Shown here piece by piece: positions 16,368-24,965 of a stretch of 64,000 bases of DNA. The DNA lies in contig NZ_CP033381.1 in assembly GCF_016865255.1 (NCBI RefSeq), positions 2,852,001 to 2,916,000 of the forward strand. The letters run 5' to 3'. Under the pieces are notes generated by a model. The model was given only the letters and a program-made list of their open reading frames with translations. It was not told the origin of the DNA and searched no databases. This DNA comes from Methylomonas sp. LW13 (lineage in GTDB: Bacteria > Pseudomonadota > Gammaproteobacteria > Methylococcales > Methylomonadaceae). The position numbers were made by a program, and so were the translations under genes. The number at the start of each line of letters is the position of its first letter. Within the stretch, counting starts at the first letter, position 1.

Positions 16368-16913
16368 ATGAGCCGTATTACCACCATCAGCAACGAAACA
16401 GCCAACATCGAACAACGTGCCCTGTTTGAAGCCATCCAGGATCAACTGGGTATGGTGCCTAATTTCTTACGGGTATTCGCCCACTCGCCGGATGCGCTGA
16501 AAGCTTTCCTCGGTTTGCATCACATCGCCAACCATGGCTCGCTGGACGCTACTACCCGTGAGCGCATCGCGCTGGCCTTGGCGCAGCAGAATCAATGTGA
16601 GTACTGCCTGTCCGCCCATACCGCCATCGGCCGCAAAGCCGGCTTGAACGGGGCGGAAATCGAGGCCAACCGCGCTGGTACCAGCCAGGATGCCAAGGCG
16701 GCGGTGGCGGTCAAATTCGCCCGCGCCCTGGTCGAACACAAAGGCGAAGTGACCAATACCGAACTGCAAGCGATGCGTGACGCCGGTTTCAATGAGGCTG
16801 ACATCGTCGAGGTGATTACGCATGTCGGCATGAATATCTTGACCAATATCTTGGGCAAAGCTAGCCGAGTCGAGATTGACTTCCCGAAAGTGACCCTGAA
16901 ACAGGCCGCGTAA
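16368..16913 (+). CDS. AhpD-like carboxymuconolactone decarboxylase family protein
   Basis: A 181-aa protein with the thiol-redox motif 'NQCEYCLSAHTAIG' (CxxC about residues 75-78, then His) in a helical AhpD fold. A TTTGGAG ribosome site lies 9 bp before the start. It is the first gene of the LysR-linked set. Members of this group act as alkylhydroperoxide or electrophile-detoxifying reductases; substrate not known. Confidence 0.87.
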   Translation: MSRITTISNETANIEQRALFEAIQDQLGMVPNFLRVFAHSPDALKAFLGLHHIANHGSLDATTRERIALALAQQNQCEYCLSAHTAIGRKAGLNGAEIEANRAGTSQDAKAAVAVKFARALVEHKGEVTNTELQAMRDAGFNEADIVEVITHVGMNILTNILGKASRVEIDFPKVTLKQAA

Positions 16914-17061
16914 TCCTGATGCCGAACCAAGTTCAGGGACGAACTTGAGTCCGGATTCTTGCACTGAATGGAATAAGGTATTGCAAATTATGACTATTCA
17001 ACTCGACTAATGAATATGTCAGAGTAACCCTAAACGTTTCACCTCATCCGGAGTAAAGGCT

Positions 17062-18351
17062 ATGGCCCGTGCTTTTGCCAAAATCAGTTTCACACCCGAT
17101 GTACAAGCGGTACAAGCCGAAATGGGCAGCCGCACGGCATATCGAGCAGCCGAACTCGGCGAAGCCGAAACGGTGGCGCTGAGCGACTTCGAACAGGCAT
17201 TCATCACCGAACGCGACAGCTTTTATCAAGCCACCGTGAGTCAGAGCGGTTGGCCATACGTTCAGCACCGCGGCGGGCCGGCTGGGTTCTTGAAAGTGTT
17301 GGACGAACAAACCATCGGATATGCCGATTTCAGCGGCAACCGCCAATACCTTTCGGTCGGCAATTTACGCGGCGACGACCGGATGAGCCTGTTGCTGATG
17401 GACTACCCCGGACGGCAACGTCTGAAAATCTGGGGCCGAGCGCGAGTGGTCCACGAACTTAACGAGCCGGAATTATTGTCCAAGCTGGAATTACCCGACT
17501 TTCGCGCTCCAGTGGAACGCGGCATCGTGATTCGAGTCGAGGCCTTCGATTGGAATTGCCCGAAATACATTACCCCGCGTTACAGCCAACGCGAAGTCGA
17601 AGCACTGTTGGAGCAAACCCGGCGGCTGCAACAAACCTATACGGCAGCACCGCAAACACCCGTCGTGTTGGGAAATGGCACATTGCCCTTGACCATCAGC
17701 GGGATTCGTCAATTAACGCCAAGCATTCGCGCCTACGAATTGCGCCATGCCGATGGCGGGCCATTCCCCACTTACCAAGCCGGCGCCCATTTGCGCGTGC
17801 CGATCGCGCTGCCCGACGGTACGATCACCAGTCGGGCCTATTCGCTGACCGATGCACAGGACCAAAGGGATTGCTTCCGCATCGCGGTGCTGCGGGTAGG
17901 AGACGGAGACGGGGGATCGCGCGCCTTACATGATGGCTGGCAACTCGGAACTAGAATCAACACTGATCTTCCGGAAAACTATTTTCCACTCCATGACGAC
18001 GAACGCCCGGCGCTGTTGATTGCCGGCGGCATCGGCATCACCCCCATCAAAGCCATGGCCGAAACCTTGGCCGCACGGGGTACGCCATTTCAACTGCATT
18101 ACACCGGTCGAGCGCCGCAGGAAATGGCATTCATCAAAGACTTGCAACGATGGTTTTCCGAGCGATGCCGGTTTTATTTCAGCCAAGCGCAAACCCCGAC
18201 CCGGTTGGACGTTCCAAACATACTCAGTCATGCAACGGCCGATACCGTCATCTACGTCTGCGGCCCAACCCGCCTGATCGAAAGCGTGCGCCAATCAGCC
18301 CGCCAACTCGGCATCGCCGACGAACGGGTGCAATTTGAGAGTTTCATTTAA
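17062..18351 (+). CDS. PNPOx-like domain fused to ferredoxin-NAD(P)H reductase-like domain
   Basis: A 429-aa flavoprotein. Residues 1 to about 180 form a pyridoxamine-phosphate-oxidase-type split-barrel FMN domain ('FYQATVSQSGWPYVQHRGGPAGF'). Residues about 195-429 form an FNR module with FAD motif 'RAYSL', NAD-binding 'GGIGITPIKAM' and 'VYVCGPTRLI'. Related longer fusions end in a plant-type [2Fe-2S] ferredoxin domain; here the protein stops at 'VQFESFI' with no CxxxxCxxC, so that domain is absent. It probably passes electrons from NAD(P)H to flavin or electrophilic substrates, fitting its neighbours (AhpD-like protein, GST). Confidence 0.83.
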   Translation: MARAFAKISFTPDVQAVQAEMGSRTAYRAAELGEAETVALSDFEQAFITERDSFYQATVSQSGWPYVQHRGGPAGFLKVLDEQTIGYADFSGNRQYLSVGNLRGDDRMSLLLMDYPGRQRLKIWGRARVVHELNEPELLSKLELPDFRAPVERGIVIRVEAFDWNCPKYITPRYSQREVEALLEQTRRLQQTYTAAPQTPVVLGNGTLPLTISGIRQLTPSIRAYELRHADGGPFPTYQAGAHLRVPIALPDGTITSRAYSLTDAQDQRDCFRIAVLRVGDGDGGSRALHDGWQLGTRINTDLPENYFPLHDDERPALLIAGGIGITPIKAMAETLAARGTPFQLHYTGRAPQEMAFIKDLQRWFSERCRFYFSQAQTPTRLDVPNILSHATADTVIYVCGPTRLIESVRQSARQLGIADERVQFESFI

Positions 18352-18366
18352 CCGAAGGAGTCCAGC

Positions 18367-18972
18367 ATGATCACCCTTTACGATATGGCGCTATCCGGCA
18401 ACTGCCACAAAGTTCGCCTATTGCTCAGTTTACTGGGCTTGCCCTATCAAACCCAGCCAGTAGATTTGCGCGGCGGAGAGCAGCACGGCGCCGCGCATTT
18501 GCAACGCAACCCGTTCGGCCAGGTGCCGGTGCTGGACGACGACGGTCTGATCGTGCGCGACAGCCAAGCCATTTTGGTCTATTTGGCCAAGCGCTACGGC
18601 GGTGAAACTTGGTGGCCGGACGATGCCTATCAACTTGCGCAGTTCGCCGCTTGGCTATCGACCGCCGCCAATGAAATCTTCCACGGCCCTGCCAAGCTAC
18701 GGGTACACCACAAATTCGGGAGTCCTATCGATACGGCAACAGCCCGGCAAACCGCCGACAAGATTCTGGACATTATCGACCGCCATCTGCAAAACCAAGA
18801 CTGGCTGGTCGGCGACTCGGTTTCCATCACCGACATTGCCGTCTATCCCTACTTGGCGCTGGCACCAGAAGGCGGTTTAGACATCGGCGCCTACCCCAAC
18901 ATCATCGCCTGGTTCCAACGCCTTCGCGCATTGCCTGGTTATGTGGCGATGCCCGGTATGTGGCAAGCGTAA
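18367..18972 (+). CDS. Glutathione S-transferase
   Basis: A 201-aa GST. The N-terminal thioredoxin-fold domain has '[22 protein letters not shown]', the glutathione-gamma-Glu site '[16 protein letters not shown]' and the cis-proline in '[11 protein letters not shown]'. The helical C-terminal domain has '[13 protein letters not shown]'. The gene follows the flavin reductase by 15 bp with GAAGGAG as ribosome site, so the two are likely co-transcribed. Confidence 0.9.
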   Translation: MITLYDMALSGNCHKVRLLLSLLGLPYQTQPVDLRGGEQHGAAHLQRNPFGQVPVLDDDGLIVRDSQAILVYLAKRYGGETWWPDDAYQLAQFAAWLSTAANEIFHGPAKLRVHHKFGSPIDTATARQTADKILDIIDRHLQNQDWLVGDSVSITDIAVYPYLALAPEGGLDIGAYPNIIAWFQRLRALPGYVAMPGMWQA

Positions 18973-19003
18973 CTCAATCACCTTTTCATCACGGAGAAAT
19001 ACT

Positions 19004-19477
19004 ATGACCCAAGAAATCAAAGCCCCCGTCCCGCCGTTTACCGGTGAAACCGCCGCGCAGAAAGTGCGCATGGCCGAAGACGCCTGGAACTCGCGCGACC
19101 CGGACCGCGTCGTGCTGGTCTATACCGAAGACACGCTCTGGCGTAACCGCGCGGAATTTCCGCAAGGCCGCGAACAAGTCCGCGAATTTTTGCAGCGAAA
19201 ATGGGCCAGGGAACTGGATTATCGCTTGATCAAGGAATTGTGGGCGTTTACCGACCACCGCATCGCCGTGCGTTTTGCCTACGAATGGCGCGATGATTCC
19301 GGCCAGTGGTTCCGCAGTTACGGCAACGAGAACTGGGAATTCAATCCGCAAGGTTTCATGCAACGGCGCTTTGCCAGCATCAACGATTTGCCGATCAAGG
19401 AAGAGCAGCGTTTGTTTCACTGGCCGCTGGGCCGGCGTCCCGATGACCATGCCAGTTTGAGCGATTTGGGCTTGTAA
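19004..19477 (+). CDS. DUF1348 (SnoaL/NTF2-like) protein
   Basis: A 157-aa protein of the DUF1348 family: '[29 protein letters not shown]', '[21 protein letters not shown]' and '[24 protein letters not shown]'. The NTF2-like fold forms a cone-shaped pocket; no reaction is established. ATG 19004 follows ACGGAGAAA; the longer start at 18941 overlaps the GST gene. It is the last clearly chromosomal gene before the conjugation operon. Confidence 0.85.
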   Translation: MTQEIKAPVPPFTGETAAQKVRMAEDAWNSRDPDRVVLVYTEDTLWRNRAEFPQGREQVREFLQRKWARELDYRLIKELWAFTDHRIAVRFAYEWRDDSGQWFRSYGNENWEFNPQGFMQRRFASINDLPIKEEQRLFHWPLGRRPDDHASLSDLGL

Positions 19478-19589
19478 ATGGCCGATTGACGGTGCGGTTA
19501 AAGCAAGTTTAGCCTCCTGGAGTTTTGCATCCGCGATCAAACTGAGGGACGATTAAGTGTAGATCGCTCAACCGGCCGTCAATTTTTAA

Positions 19590-19628
19590 AGCTGAGCGTA
19601 AATTCGTCGTCAGCTGCAAAAGCCCTTC
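19590..19628. promoter_or_regulatory. Palindromic box upstream of traL (copy 1 of a two-copy element box)
   Basis: AGCTGA-N14-TCAGCT inverted repeat followed by GCAAAAGCCCTTC. The same 39-bp arrangement occurs at 43293-43331 upstream of ssb, with 19 consecutive identical bases (19610-19628 = 43313-43331). It lies 46-84 bp before the first tra gene. Candidate operator for the element's transcriptional activator or repressor. Confidence 0.55.
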
Positions 19629-19673
19629 TCAAATTCCCCTTCACAATAATGACCATCCCAACCGGAGGTCATT

Positions 19674-19955
19674 ATGGAACCCGTTGCCATCCCCCAATCG
19701 ATCGACGATCCGATCCATATTTTATTGTGGAGCGCCGACGAGATCGTACCCTTCATGGTCAGCATGCTCACCGGCATGTTGATCGACCAGTTCATTCCCG
19801 GCCTGGCGCTGGGGTTGATTGCGGTCAAGTTTTACCGGCGTTTCCGCGATAACCGACCTGACGGTTACACCTTACATGCGTTGTATTGGCTGGGTTTGTT
19901 GCCCAGTCGCGCGCAGACCATCCCCAATCCTTATATCCGCCAGTTTCTGCCATGA
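19674..19955 (+). CDS. traL: TraL, F-type conjugative T4SS inner-membrane protein
   Basis: A 93-aa small membrane protein. Hydrophobic segments lie around residues 27-56, and it has the family features 'FMVSMLTGMLIDQFIPGLALGLIAVKFYRRF' and the ending 'LPSRAQTIPNPYIRQFLP'. It is needed for pilus assembly at the inner membrane in F, R391/SXT and IncC systems. The CCGGAGGTC ribosome site is strong. It is first in the tra operon, directly after the palindromic box, and overlaps traE by 4 bp. Confidence 0.88.
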   Translation: MEPVAIPQSIDDPIHILLWSADEIVPFMVSMLTGMLIDQFIPGLALGLIAVKFYRRFRDNRPDGYTLHALYWLGLLPSRAQTIPNPYIRQFLP

Positions 19956-20563
19956 AATGGGCGGAGTTTCTGCAAACCTGGGACGGGCACGAGACCGAGA
20001 ACCGGTTTAGCCGCGTCGTCATCATTGGATTGCTCGTCGTTTGTGTGACTACCTCGCTGGCCGCCTGGCGCACCGAACGTAGCATCATCCTGGTGCCGCC
20101 GACCTTGACCCAGGAAGTCGAAGTCACCCGCAGCCAGGCATCCAGTGAGTTCAAAGAGTCCTGGGGTTTATTCCTGGCCGAACTCCTCGGCAACACCACG
20201 CCGGCCAATGCCGATTTTCTGAAAACTGCGGTTGAGCCACTATTGGCGCCGGATATTTACCGCAGTGTCCTGGATGCCATGAGCGATCAAATCAAGGCCA
20301 TCAAGATGGATCGGGTGGCAATCAGCTTCACGCCTCGTCATGTCGATTACGAAGCCGAAACCAATAAAGTCTTCGTCAGCGGCGAACTGAAAAGCCAAGG
20401 TCCCAGTTCCAAACCGGACGTGAAGCCTCGTACTTACGAATTCATCATCGTCATTAAAAACTATCGGCCCCGATTGGAATACATCGATGTGTATCCGGAT
20501 ACCCCCAGAACGCTGGCTCGTTTGAAATCTACGCAAGGCCAACCGCATGAGGCTCAACCATGA
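19952..20563 (+). CDS. traE: TraE, T4SS pilus assembly protein (VirB5/VirB8-like)
   Basis: A 203-aa protein with one N-terminal transmembrane helix (about residues 22-42, 'VVIIGLLVVCVTTSLAAW') and a periplasmic VirB8-like domain containing 'WGLFLAELLGNTTPANADFL' and 'YEFIIVIKNYRPRLEYIDVY'. The start at 19952 overlaps traL (ATGA) and is preferred to the upstream frame opening. It overlaps traK by 4 bp. Order and size match SXT/R391 TraE. Confidence 0.87.
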   Translation: MKWAEFLQTWDGHETENRFSRVVIIGLLVVCVTTSLAAWRTERSIILVPPTLTQEVEVTRSQASSEFKESWGLFLAELLGNTTPANADFLKTAVEPLLAPDIYRSVLDAMSDQIKAIKMDRVAISFTPRHVDYEAETNKVFVSGELKSQGPSSKPDVKPRTYEFIIVIKNYRPRLEYIDVYPDTPRTLARLKSTQGQPHEAQP

Positions 20564-21519
20564 AACGATTATTGCACCCCTGGTTATTTCTTTGCTTCGC
20601 CAATGGTGCCTTGGCCGCCGGTGAGTTACCGGTGACGATATTACCACCGGTCACCACCGTGGCCGAAGAGTCACCCGCATCGCCATCACAGCCCGACTTT
20701 GGCATTGAGTTACCGCCGGTTGATGCCAGCGTCTTGAAAGCCGCCAAACAGCAAGCGGCAGCGTCAAACGCAGCATCAACCACATCAATCGGTCCCCAGC
20801 ATATTGCGGTTAAACCCGGCATCAACGAACTGATGCCGATTGCGGTCGGCCACTTGAATCGGCTGGTCACGCCGTTCGAACATCCAGTGGTCACGACAAC
20901 CAGTCAGGCGACAACCAGCACTAAAGACAAAATCGTTTACGTCGCTACCGCCGACGAAACGCCGGTGACCTTATACATCACCCCCGGCGACAACCAGGAC
21001 ATCGCGCTGTCGCTCACCCTGATTCCCAAACGCATTCCGGCACGGGAAATTCACCTTGATCTGGACAAGGACAGCTATCAGTTGCTGAATCAATGGCAGC
21101 GCGCCGATAGCGCGAGTCGGACTTCCAGCCAACAGGAACAAGCTTACATCAGCCAACTGAAAACGCTGTTTCGGGATTTGGGGTTGCAAAAGACCCCAGC
21201 GGGTTATTCGTTACGCGAACCCAAGCCGCAGGAACAGATTCGCTGCCTGCAAGACCGTGTGCAGATCAAAACCGGTCAAGTACTGGAAGGTCAGGATCGG
21301 CTGATTCTGGTGGGACTCGCCAAGAATACCGGCGGCGACATGCTCGAATTCGACGAACGCAGTTGTGCAACGACACAACAAGACGTACTCGCCGTATCGG
21401 TCTGGCCCAACGTAGTGTTGAAGCCGCAGGAAGCCACCGAGTTGTATGTCGTGGTCCGCCAATCGCCTGAGGCATCGTCCACATTGCGGCCTTCGTTACT
21501 GAGCGGAGGACAGCCCTAA
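20560..21519 (+). CDS. traK: TraK, T4SS outer-membrane core protein (secretin-like)
   Basis: A 319-aa periplasmic protein with a signal peptide (MKRLLHPWLFLCFANGALAA|GEL) and a TraK/VirB9-like beta-rich domain: 'INELMPIAVGHLNRLVTPFEHPVV', 'TLYITPGDNQDIALSLTLIPKRIP' and a C-terminal half with 'NVVLKPQEATELYVVV'. With TraV and TraB it forms the envelope-spanning core. It overlaps traE by 4 bp and traB by 1 bp. Confidence 0.87.
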   Translation: MKRLLHPWLFLCFANGALAAGELPVTILPPVTTVAEESPASPSQPDFGIELPPVDASVLKAAKQQAAASNAASTTSIGPQHIAVKPGINELMPIAVGHLNRLVTPFEHPVVTTTSQATTSTKDKIVYVATADETPVTLYITPGDNQDIALSLTLIPKRIPAREIHLDLDKDSYQLLNQWQRADSASRTSSQQEQAYISQLKTLFRDLGLQKTPAGYSLREPKPQEQIRCLQDRVQIKTGQVLEGQDRLILVGLAKNTGGDMLEFDERSCATTQQDVLAVSVWPNVVLKPQEATELYVVVRQSPEASSTLRPSLLSGGQP

Positions 21520-22898
21520 TGGCCAGCGTCGATAACTGGTGGCTCCGATTGAGTCCGGTTGCCAAACGCAATCTGGCCGTCGGCGGCATTGGTACCGCGC
21601 TGTTAGCCCTTATCATCGCGCTGGCCACCATCACCCCGGAAGTCAGCAAACCGCTCAGCAAACAGGCTACCATCCAACACATCCTGACCGACAGCGATCC
21701 GCGCTCGCTGGGCATCGACGGCATTTCAGCGCAGTTGCGCGACCTGCTACAAAAGAATGAGGAACAAGCCCGCCGGCTGGCCGCCATCGAAGAACAGCAA
21801 CGGCGCGAGCAGCTATCCGACGAAATCCGCTTCAAACAATGGACCAGCGCCGAGCGCGAGGCCTATGAAGCCAAGCTGCAAGCGGTCACCGGTGAAGTCG
21901 AGTCGTTGAAGAACAAAGCCTCCACACCGATTGTGGCCGGCACCCCAGGCAATGCCAGTCAACCGGCCATAGAGACTATGACGCTGGGAAGACCTTACAA
22001 CCGCCGCCAAAGCAACACGCCATTCGACAACGGCCAGGACGATCTCAATCGCGTTTTCGAGCAAGCCGCTATTCCTGGACCGACACCCAGCAATACTGGC
22101 GTCTCGGGAGGACGAGCCAATAGCCAAGCGCCGGCGGCGATGCAGATTCGTGTCATCCGGGAAGGCGCCGAGCAGTCCAATGGTAAAGACAAAGACCCAG
22201 CTCCAAACTCTGAGCGAGGCCGTTCGAACCGCGATCATGCCAGCAGCGATGTTTTCATCCCGGCCGGCAGTATTTTAACCGGGGTATTGTTGAACGGTCT
22301 CGATGCCCCTACTGGCAAAAAAGCCAAGAAAGAACCCATGCCGGTACTGTTCCGGATCAAGAAGGAAGCCATTCTGCCCAACCGTTTCCACGCCGATGTG
22401 CGCGAGTGCTTTCTGCTGGCCGCGGGCTTCGGCGACCTGAGTGCCGAGCGCGCCTACTTTCGCGGCGAGACCTTTTCCTGCGTACGTCAGGATGGTGGCG
22501 TGATCGAAGTACCGATGAATGCGTATGCCACCGGCGAAGACGGCAAAAACGGTGTGCGCGGTCGCGTGGTTTCTAAGCAAGGTGCCCTACTCGCTCAATC
22601 CATGATGGCAGGCTTTTTACGCGGCTTTTCCGATGCCTTCGGTCGTAACCAAATTCCCGTATTGATGACTGGTGGCCTGGGGGCTCTATCCGGCACCACA
22701 CCGTTCCAAAGCGCCTTTTCCTCGCAGTCGATGGAAGGCGGTGCCTTGAAAGGCGCGGGCTATGCAATGGAGCGTCTGTCGCACTTTTACATGGACATGG
22801 CCGAGGAGATTTACCCGGTCATCGAAGTCGACGCTACCCGCCAGGTCAACTTCATCGTGCAGAAAGGCACGGCCCTGAAGCTGAAGATGCCGAGCTGA
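21519..22898 (+). CDS. traB: TraB, T4SS core scaffold (VirB10/TrbI-like)
   Basis: A 459-aa protein with one transmembrane helix near residues 19-42 ('LAVGGIGTALLALIIALATI'), a long charged coiled coil (about 65-130, 'LRDLLQKNEEQARRLAAIEEQQRREQ') and a proline/asparagine-rich linker. The C-terminal VirB10-type domain carries 'IPAGSILTGVLLNGLDAPTG' and 'FRIKKEAILPNRF'. The start codon shares one base with the traK stop. It spans inner membrane to periplasm and links TraK/TraV to the ATPases. Confidence 0.9.
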   Translation: MASVDNWWLRLSPVAKRNLAVGGIGTALLALIIALATITPEVSKPLSKQATIQHILTDSDPRSLGIDGISAQLRDLLQKNEEQARRLAAIEEQQRREQLSDEIRFKQWTSAEREAYEAKLQAVTGEVESLKNKASTPIVAGTPGNASQPAIETMTLGRPYNRRQSNTPFDNGQDDLNRVFEQAAIPGPTPSNTGVSGGRANSQAPAAMQIRVIREGAEQSNGKDKDPAPNSERGRSNRDHASSDVFIPAGSILTGVLLNGLDAPTGKKAKKEPMPVLFRIKKEAILPNRFHADVRECFLLAAGFGDLSAERAYFRGETFSCVRQDGGVIEVPMNAYATGEDGKNGVRGRVVSKQGALLAQSMMAGFLRGFSDAFGRNQIPVLMTGGLGALSGTTPFQSAFSSQSMEGGALKGAGYAMERLSHFYMDMAEEIYPVIEVDATRQVNFIVQKGTALKLKMPS

Positions 22899-22925
22899 TT
22901 CTTTAACCCAAACCCAAAGGTCGTT

Positions 22926-23750
22926 ATGACGCTACGCCACATTCCTTTATTACTGGCCATGCTATTCGGTACATCCATTGCCCTGGCTGCCAACCCTCAA
23001 AAGCCTGCGGTCTCGGATATTACCGCCGGCTTGCTATCGATCAAAATCGACGGCATGCAGGACTTGCCGATCTCGGGCCTGAAGATGGTCAAGTCCGGCG
23101 AGCAGACGTTGTTTATCTCCAGTAACGGCCGCTTTGCTTTTTACGGCGGCAAATTGATGGACATCTGGACCCAACAGGAAATCAAGGAATTGGCTGATAT
23201 CGACAAAATCGCCAATCGCATCGACCTGTCGCGGATGAAACTCAAGTCCGACGATTTGGGCGCCGTGACCGTCGGCCACGGTAAAGCCCAGGTATTGGTG
23301 TTCATCGATCCGCGTTGCCCTTATTGCGGCAAAGTTATGAAAGAGCTGCAATCCTTGCAAGACCAGTACACCTTCAAACTGGTCATGGTCCCCATCCTCG
23401 GCCCCGAGTCGCAAAACCTCGTCGTGCAACTGGCGTGTCAGTTGGGAGCCAGCGATACCAAAGCCAAAGATGCCGTGCGCGACCGACTGTTGAAACAGGA
23501 TTACGCCGGCTTGCCGACCGAACCGCCCGCTCAGTGCAACAAAGAGCCACTGCAGAAAGCCGTCGTCACCGCCAAGTTGTTCGATTTGAAAGGCGTGCCG
23601 TTTCTGATCGCTCCGGACGGTCGCACCCACAGTGGCGCACCCGAGGTGTTAGCCGATTGGTTAGCCGATAAACCGAAACGGTCGCCCAGTCTGGCAACAA
23701 CGCCCGATACAAACGCACAAAACACAAACGCCACGGAGAAAAAGCCATGA
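22926..23750 (+). CDS. dsbC: DsbC-family thiol-disulfide isomerase of the tra operon
   Basis: A 274-aa periplasmic protein with a signal peptide (residues 1-22), a DsbC-type N-terminal dimerisation region, and a thioredoxin domain with active-site CPYC at residues 131-134 after 'QVLVFIDPR', plus the cis-proline region 'GVPFLIAPDG'. It lies in the SXT/IncC order near traV. It most likely forms or corrects disulfides in the Cys-rich TraU and TraN made from the same operon. It overlaps traV by 4 bp. Confidence 0.9.
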   Translation: MTLRHIPLLLAMLFGTSIALAANPQKPAVSDITAGLLSIKIDGMQDLPISGLKMVKSGEQTLFISSNGRFAFYGGKLMDIWTQQEIKELADIDKIANRIDLSRMKLKSDDLGAVTVGHGKAQVLVFIDPRCPYCGKVMKELQSLQDQYTFKLVMVPILGPESQNLVVQLACQLGASDTKAKDAVRDRLLKQDYAGLPTEPPAQCNKEPLQKAVVTAKLFDLKGVPFLIAPDGRTHSGAPEVLADWLADKPKRSPSLATTPDTNAQNTNATEKKP

Positions 23751-24259
23751 AACGCTTTCATCAGTTTTCTATTTATAGACTCAGTGTACTGCTGATCGCC
23801 ATCACCACCGGCTGCGCCACCGACTACGGCTGTAAAGGCATGCCGGACGAGCCCAGCTGTCTGTCGACGACGCAGGCCTACCAGGTCACCAATACAGCGA
23901 TTTCGGAAACACCTCCGGAAAATAGCCAGGGTTCGGAATCATTAACTAAACCGGCACTCGTACCGCCGTTACAACAACCCGTGCCCAAGATCGACGATCC
24001 CACGCCGATTCGTACCCCATCGCAGGTCATGCGCATCTGGATTGCGCCTTGGGAAGATGCCGACGGAGATTTGATGGTGTCCAACTACGTCTACACCGAA
24101 CTGGAACCCCGGCGTTGGATGATCGGCAAAGCAGCATCGACAGCCAGTTCGTCGTTGATTCCCTTACAAGTCGAACAACGCTTACCCGAGAAACGGCCGA
24201 CCATTGACGCCAGTGATGACGACAACCCGTCATCCCGACTCGGCAAGCCATTGCCTTGA
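23747..24259 (+). CDS. traV: TraV, T4SS outer-membrane lipoprotein
   Basis: A 170-aa lipoprotein. The signal ends in a lipobox-like 'AITTGC' (the lipidated Cys at about residue 22), followed by the TraV motif 'CATDYGCKGMPDEPSCLS', which has the usual spaced cysteines. The middle is Pro/Thr-rich and the C-terminal 'MRIWIAPWEDADGDLMVSNYVY' is conserved in TraV. Here traV lies after dsbC, whereas in SXT/IncC it precedes traA directly after traB; a small local difference in order. Confidence 0.85.
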   Translation: MKRFHQFSIYRLSVLLIAITTGCATDYGCKGMPDEPSCLSTTQAYQVTNTAISETPPENSQGSESLTKPALVPPLQQPVPKIDDPTPIRTPSQVMRIWIAPWEDADGDLMVSNYVYTELEPRRWMIGKAASTASSSLIPLQVEQRLPEKRPTIDASDDDNPSSRLGKPLP

Positions 24260-24367
24260 TGGGTCACAACCCATTTAACCGCAGGTCCCACAACCCCTGC
24301 GAGAGTGAGCGGGCGACCGCTTAACAAGTGCCGGAATTGATCTTCCGAGATTCGACGGGCAACCGTC
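24260..24367 (+). ncRNA. Tandem-hairpin leader before the pilin gene traA
   Basis: Four hairpins follow each other in the traV-traA gap: TGGGT/ACCCA (24260-24273), CGCAGG/CCTGCG (24280-24301), AGCGG-GCGA-CCGCT (24308-24321) and GACGG-GCAA-CCGTC (24354-24367). The last two have GNRA tetraloops. Perfect pairing in all four is hard to explain by chance in 108 nt. Candidate mRNA-stabilising or regulatory leader for the highly expressed pilin. Confidence 0.5.
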
Positions 24368-24394
24368 TATTTCTTAACACTCGAGGTCATTTGA

Positions 24395-24694
24395 ATGAAG
24401 TCGTCCACTCGAACCGGGGTCTTGCTGGCCCTGGCATCGTTATTTTTTATGTTGATGGCATCCGACGCCATGGCCGGTGCCGGCGGTACCGAGTTCAACA
24501 ACGTCTGGACCTTGCTGACCGGCTGGGTGGAAGGCTTGCTTGGCCGCATCATCGCTATCGTGTTCGTCATCGTCGGCCTGGTCGCCGGTGTCGTGCGCGG
24601 CAGCATCATGGGCTTTGTGCTGGGGATTGCCAGCGGGGTCGGCCTGTTTGCGGCACCGACCATTATCACCAACATCGTGACGGCCACGATTTAG
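24395..24694 (+). CDS. traA: TraA, F-type conjugative pilin
   Basis: A 99-aa prepilin. A long leader (residues 1 to about 28, ending 'ASDAMA|GAGG') is followed by a short mature chain with two hydrophobic helices, 'LLGRIIAIVFVIVGLVAGVV' and 'SIMGFVLGIASGVGLFAAPTIITNIV', separated by a short basic loop. This is the F-pilin architecture. It is located between traV and traC as in SXT/IncC elements. It is preceded and followed by stable hairpins. Confidence 0.85.
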   Translation: MKSSTRTGVLLALASLFFMLMASDAMAGAGGTEFNNVWTLLTGWVEGLLGRIIAIVFVIVGLVAGVVRGSIMGFVLGIASGVGLFAAPTIITNIVTATI

Positions 24695-24707
24695 GCCTGG
24701 AATAACG

Positions 24708-24965
24708 ATGACCGGTTCAACTATTGATACCGAGAAAGCGGCGGGCAACCGCCGCCCTTGCACATTGGCGAAGGATAAGCGGACCGTCAAGGTCCAAGCA
24801 GCCAATGGTCAGCCGATCAACCCATGTCATCCGGCTAGAGCCCGGCAGTTGAAACGCAAAAAGCGTGCGGTTCGCGTTTGTCGACAGCCCTTTACGATTC
24901 GCCTGCGTGCCGAGCATCAAACCGAAGCCATGCAACACCTGTATTTCGAGGATCAGACCCCATGA
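24708..24965 (+). CDS. Stand-alone RRXRR/PLMP-domain protein in the tra operon
   Basis: An 85-aa basic protein. Residues about 26-66 ('VKVQAANGQPINPCHPARARQLKRKK...CRQPFTIRL', quoted in part) closely follow the RRXRR domain, also called the PLMP domain, which normally forms the N-terminus of IscB-type and other HNH nucleases. Here the chain ends about 20 residues after 'PFTIRL', before any RuvC or HNH motif. Its ORF is intact and overlaps traC by 4 bp, so it seems to be kept as a separate gene. A 7-bp GNRA hairpin (24738-24755) lies inside its 5' end. Function unknown; nucleic-acid binding is a reasonable guess. Confidence 0.7.
   Translation: MTGSTIDTEKAAGNRRPCTLAKDKRTVKVQAANGQPINPCHPARARQLKRKKRAVRVCRQPFTIRLRAEHQTEAMQHLYFEDQTP

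Noticed and set aside
24260..24965. Guide RNA (omega RNA-like) system with the RRXRR protein
   Set aside because: The protein stops before RuvC and HNH, and the hairpins upstream surround the pilin gene rather than forming a guide scaffold; no IscB system is supported.
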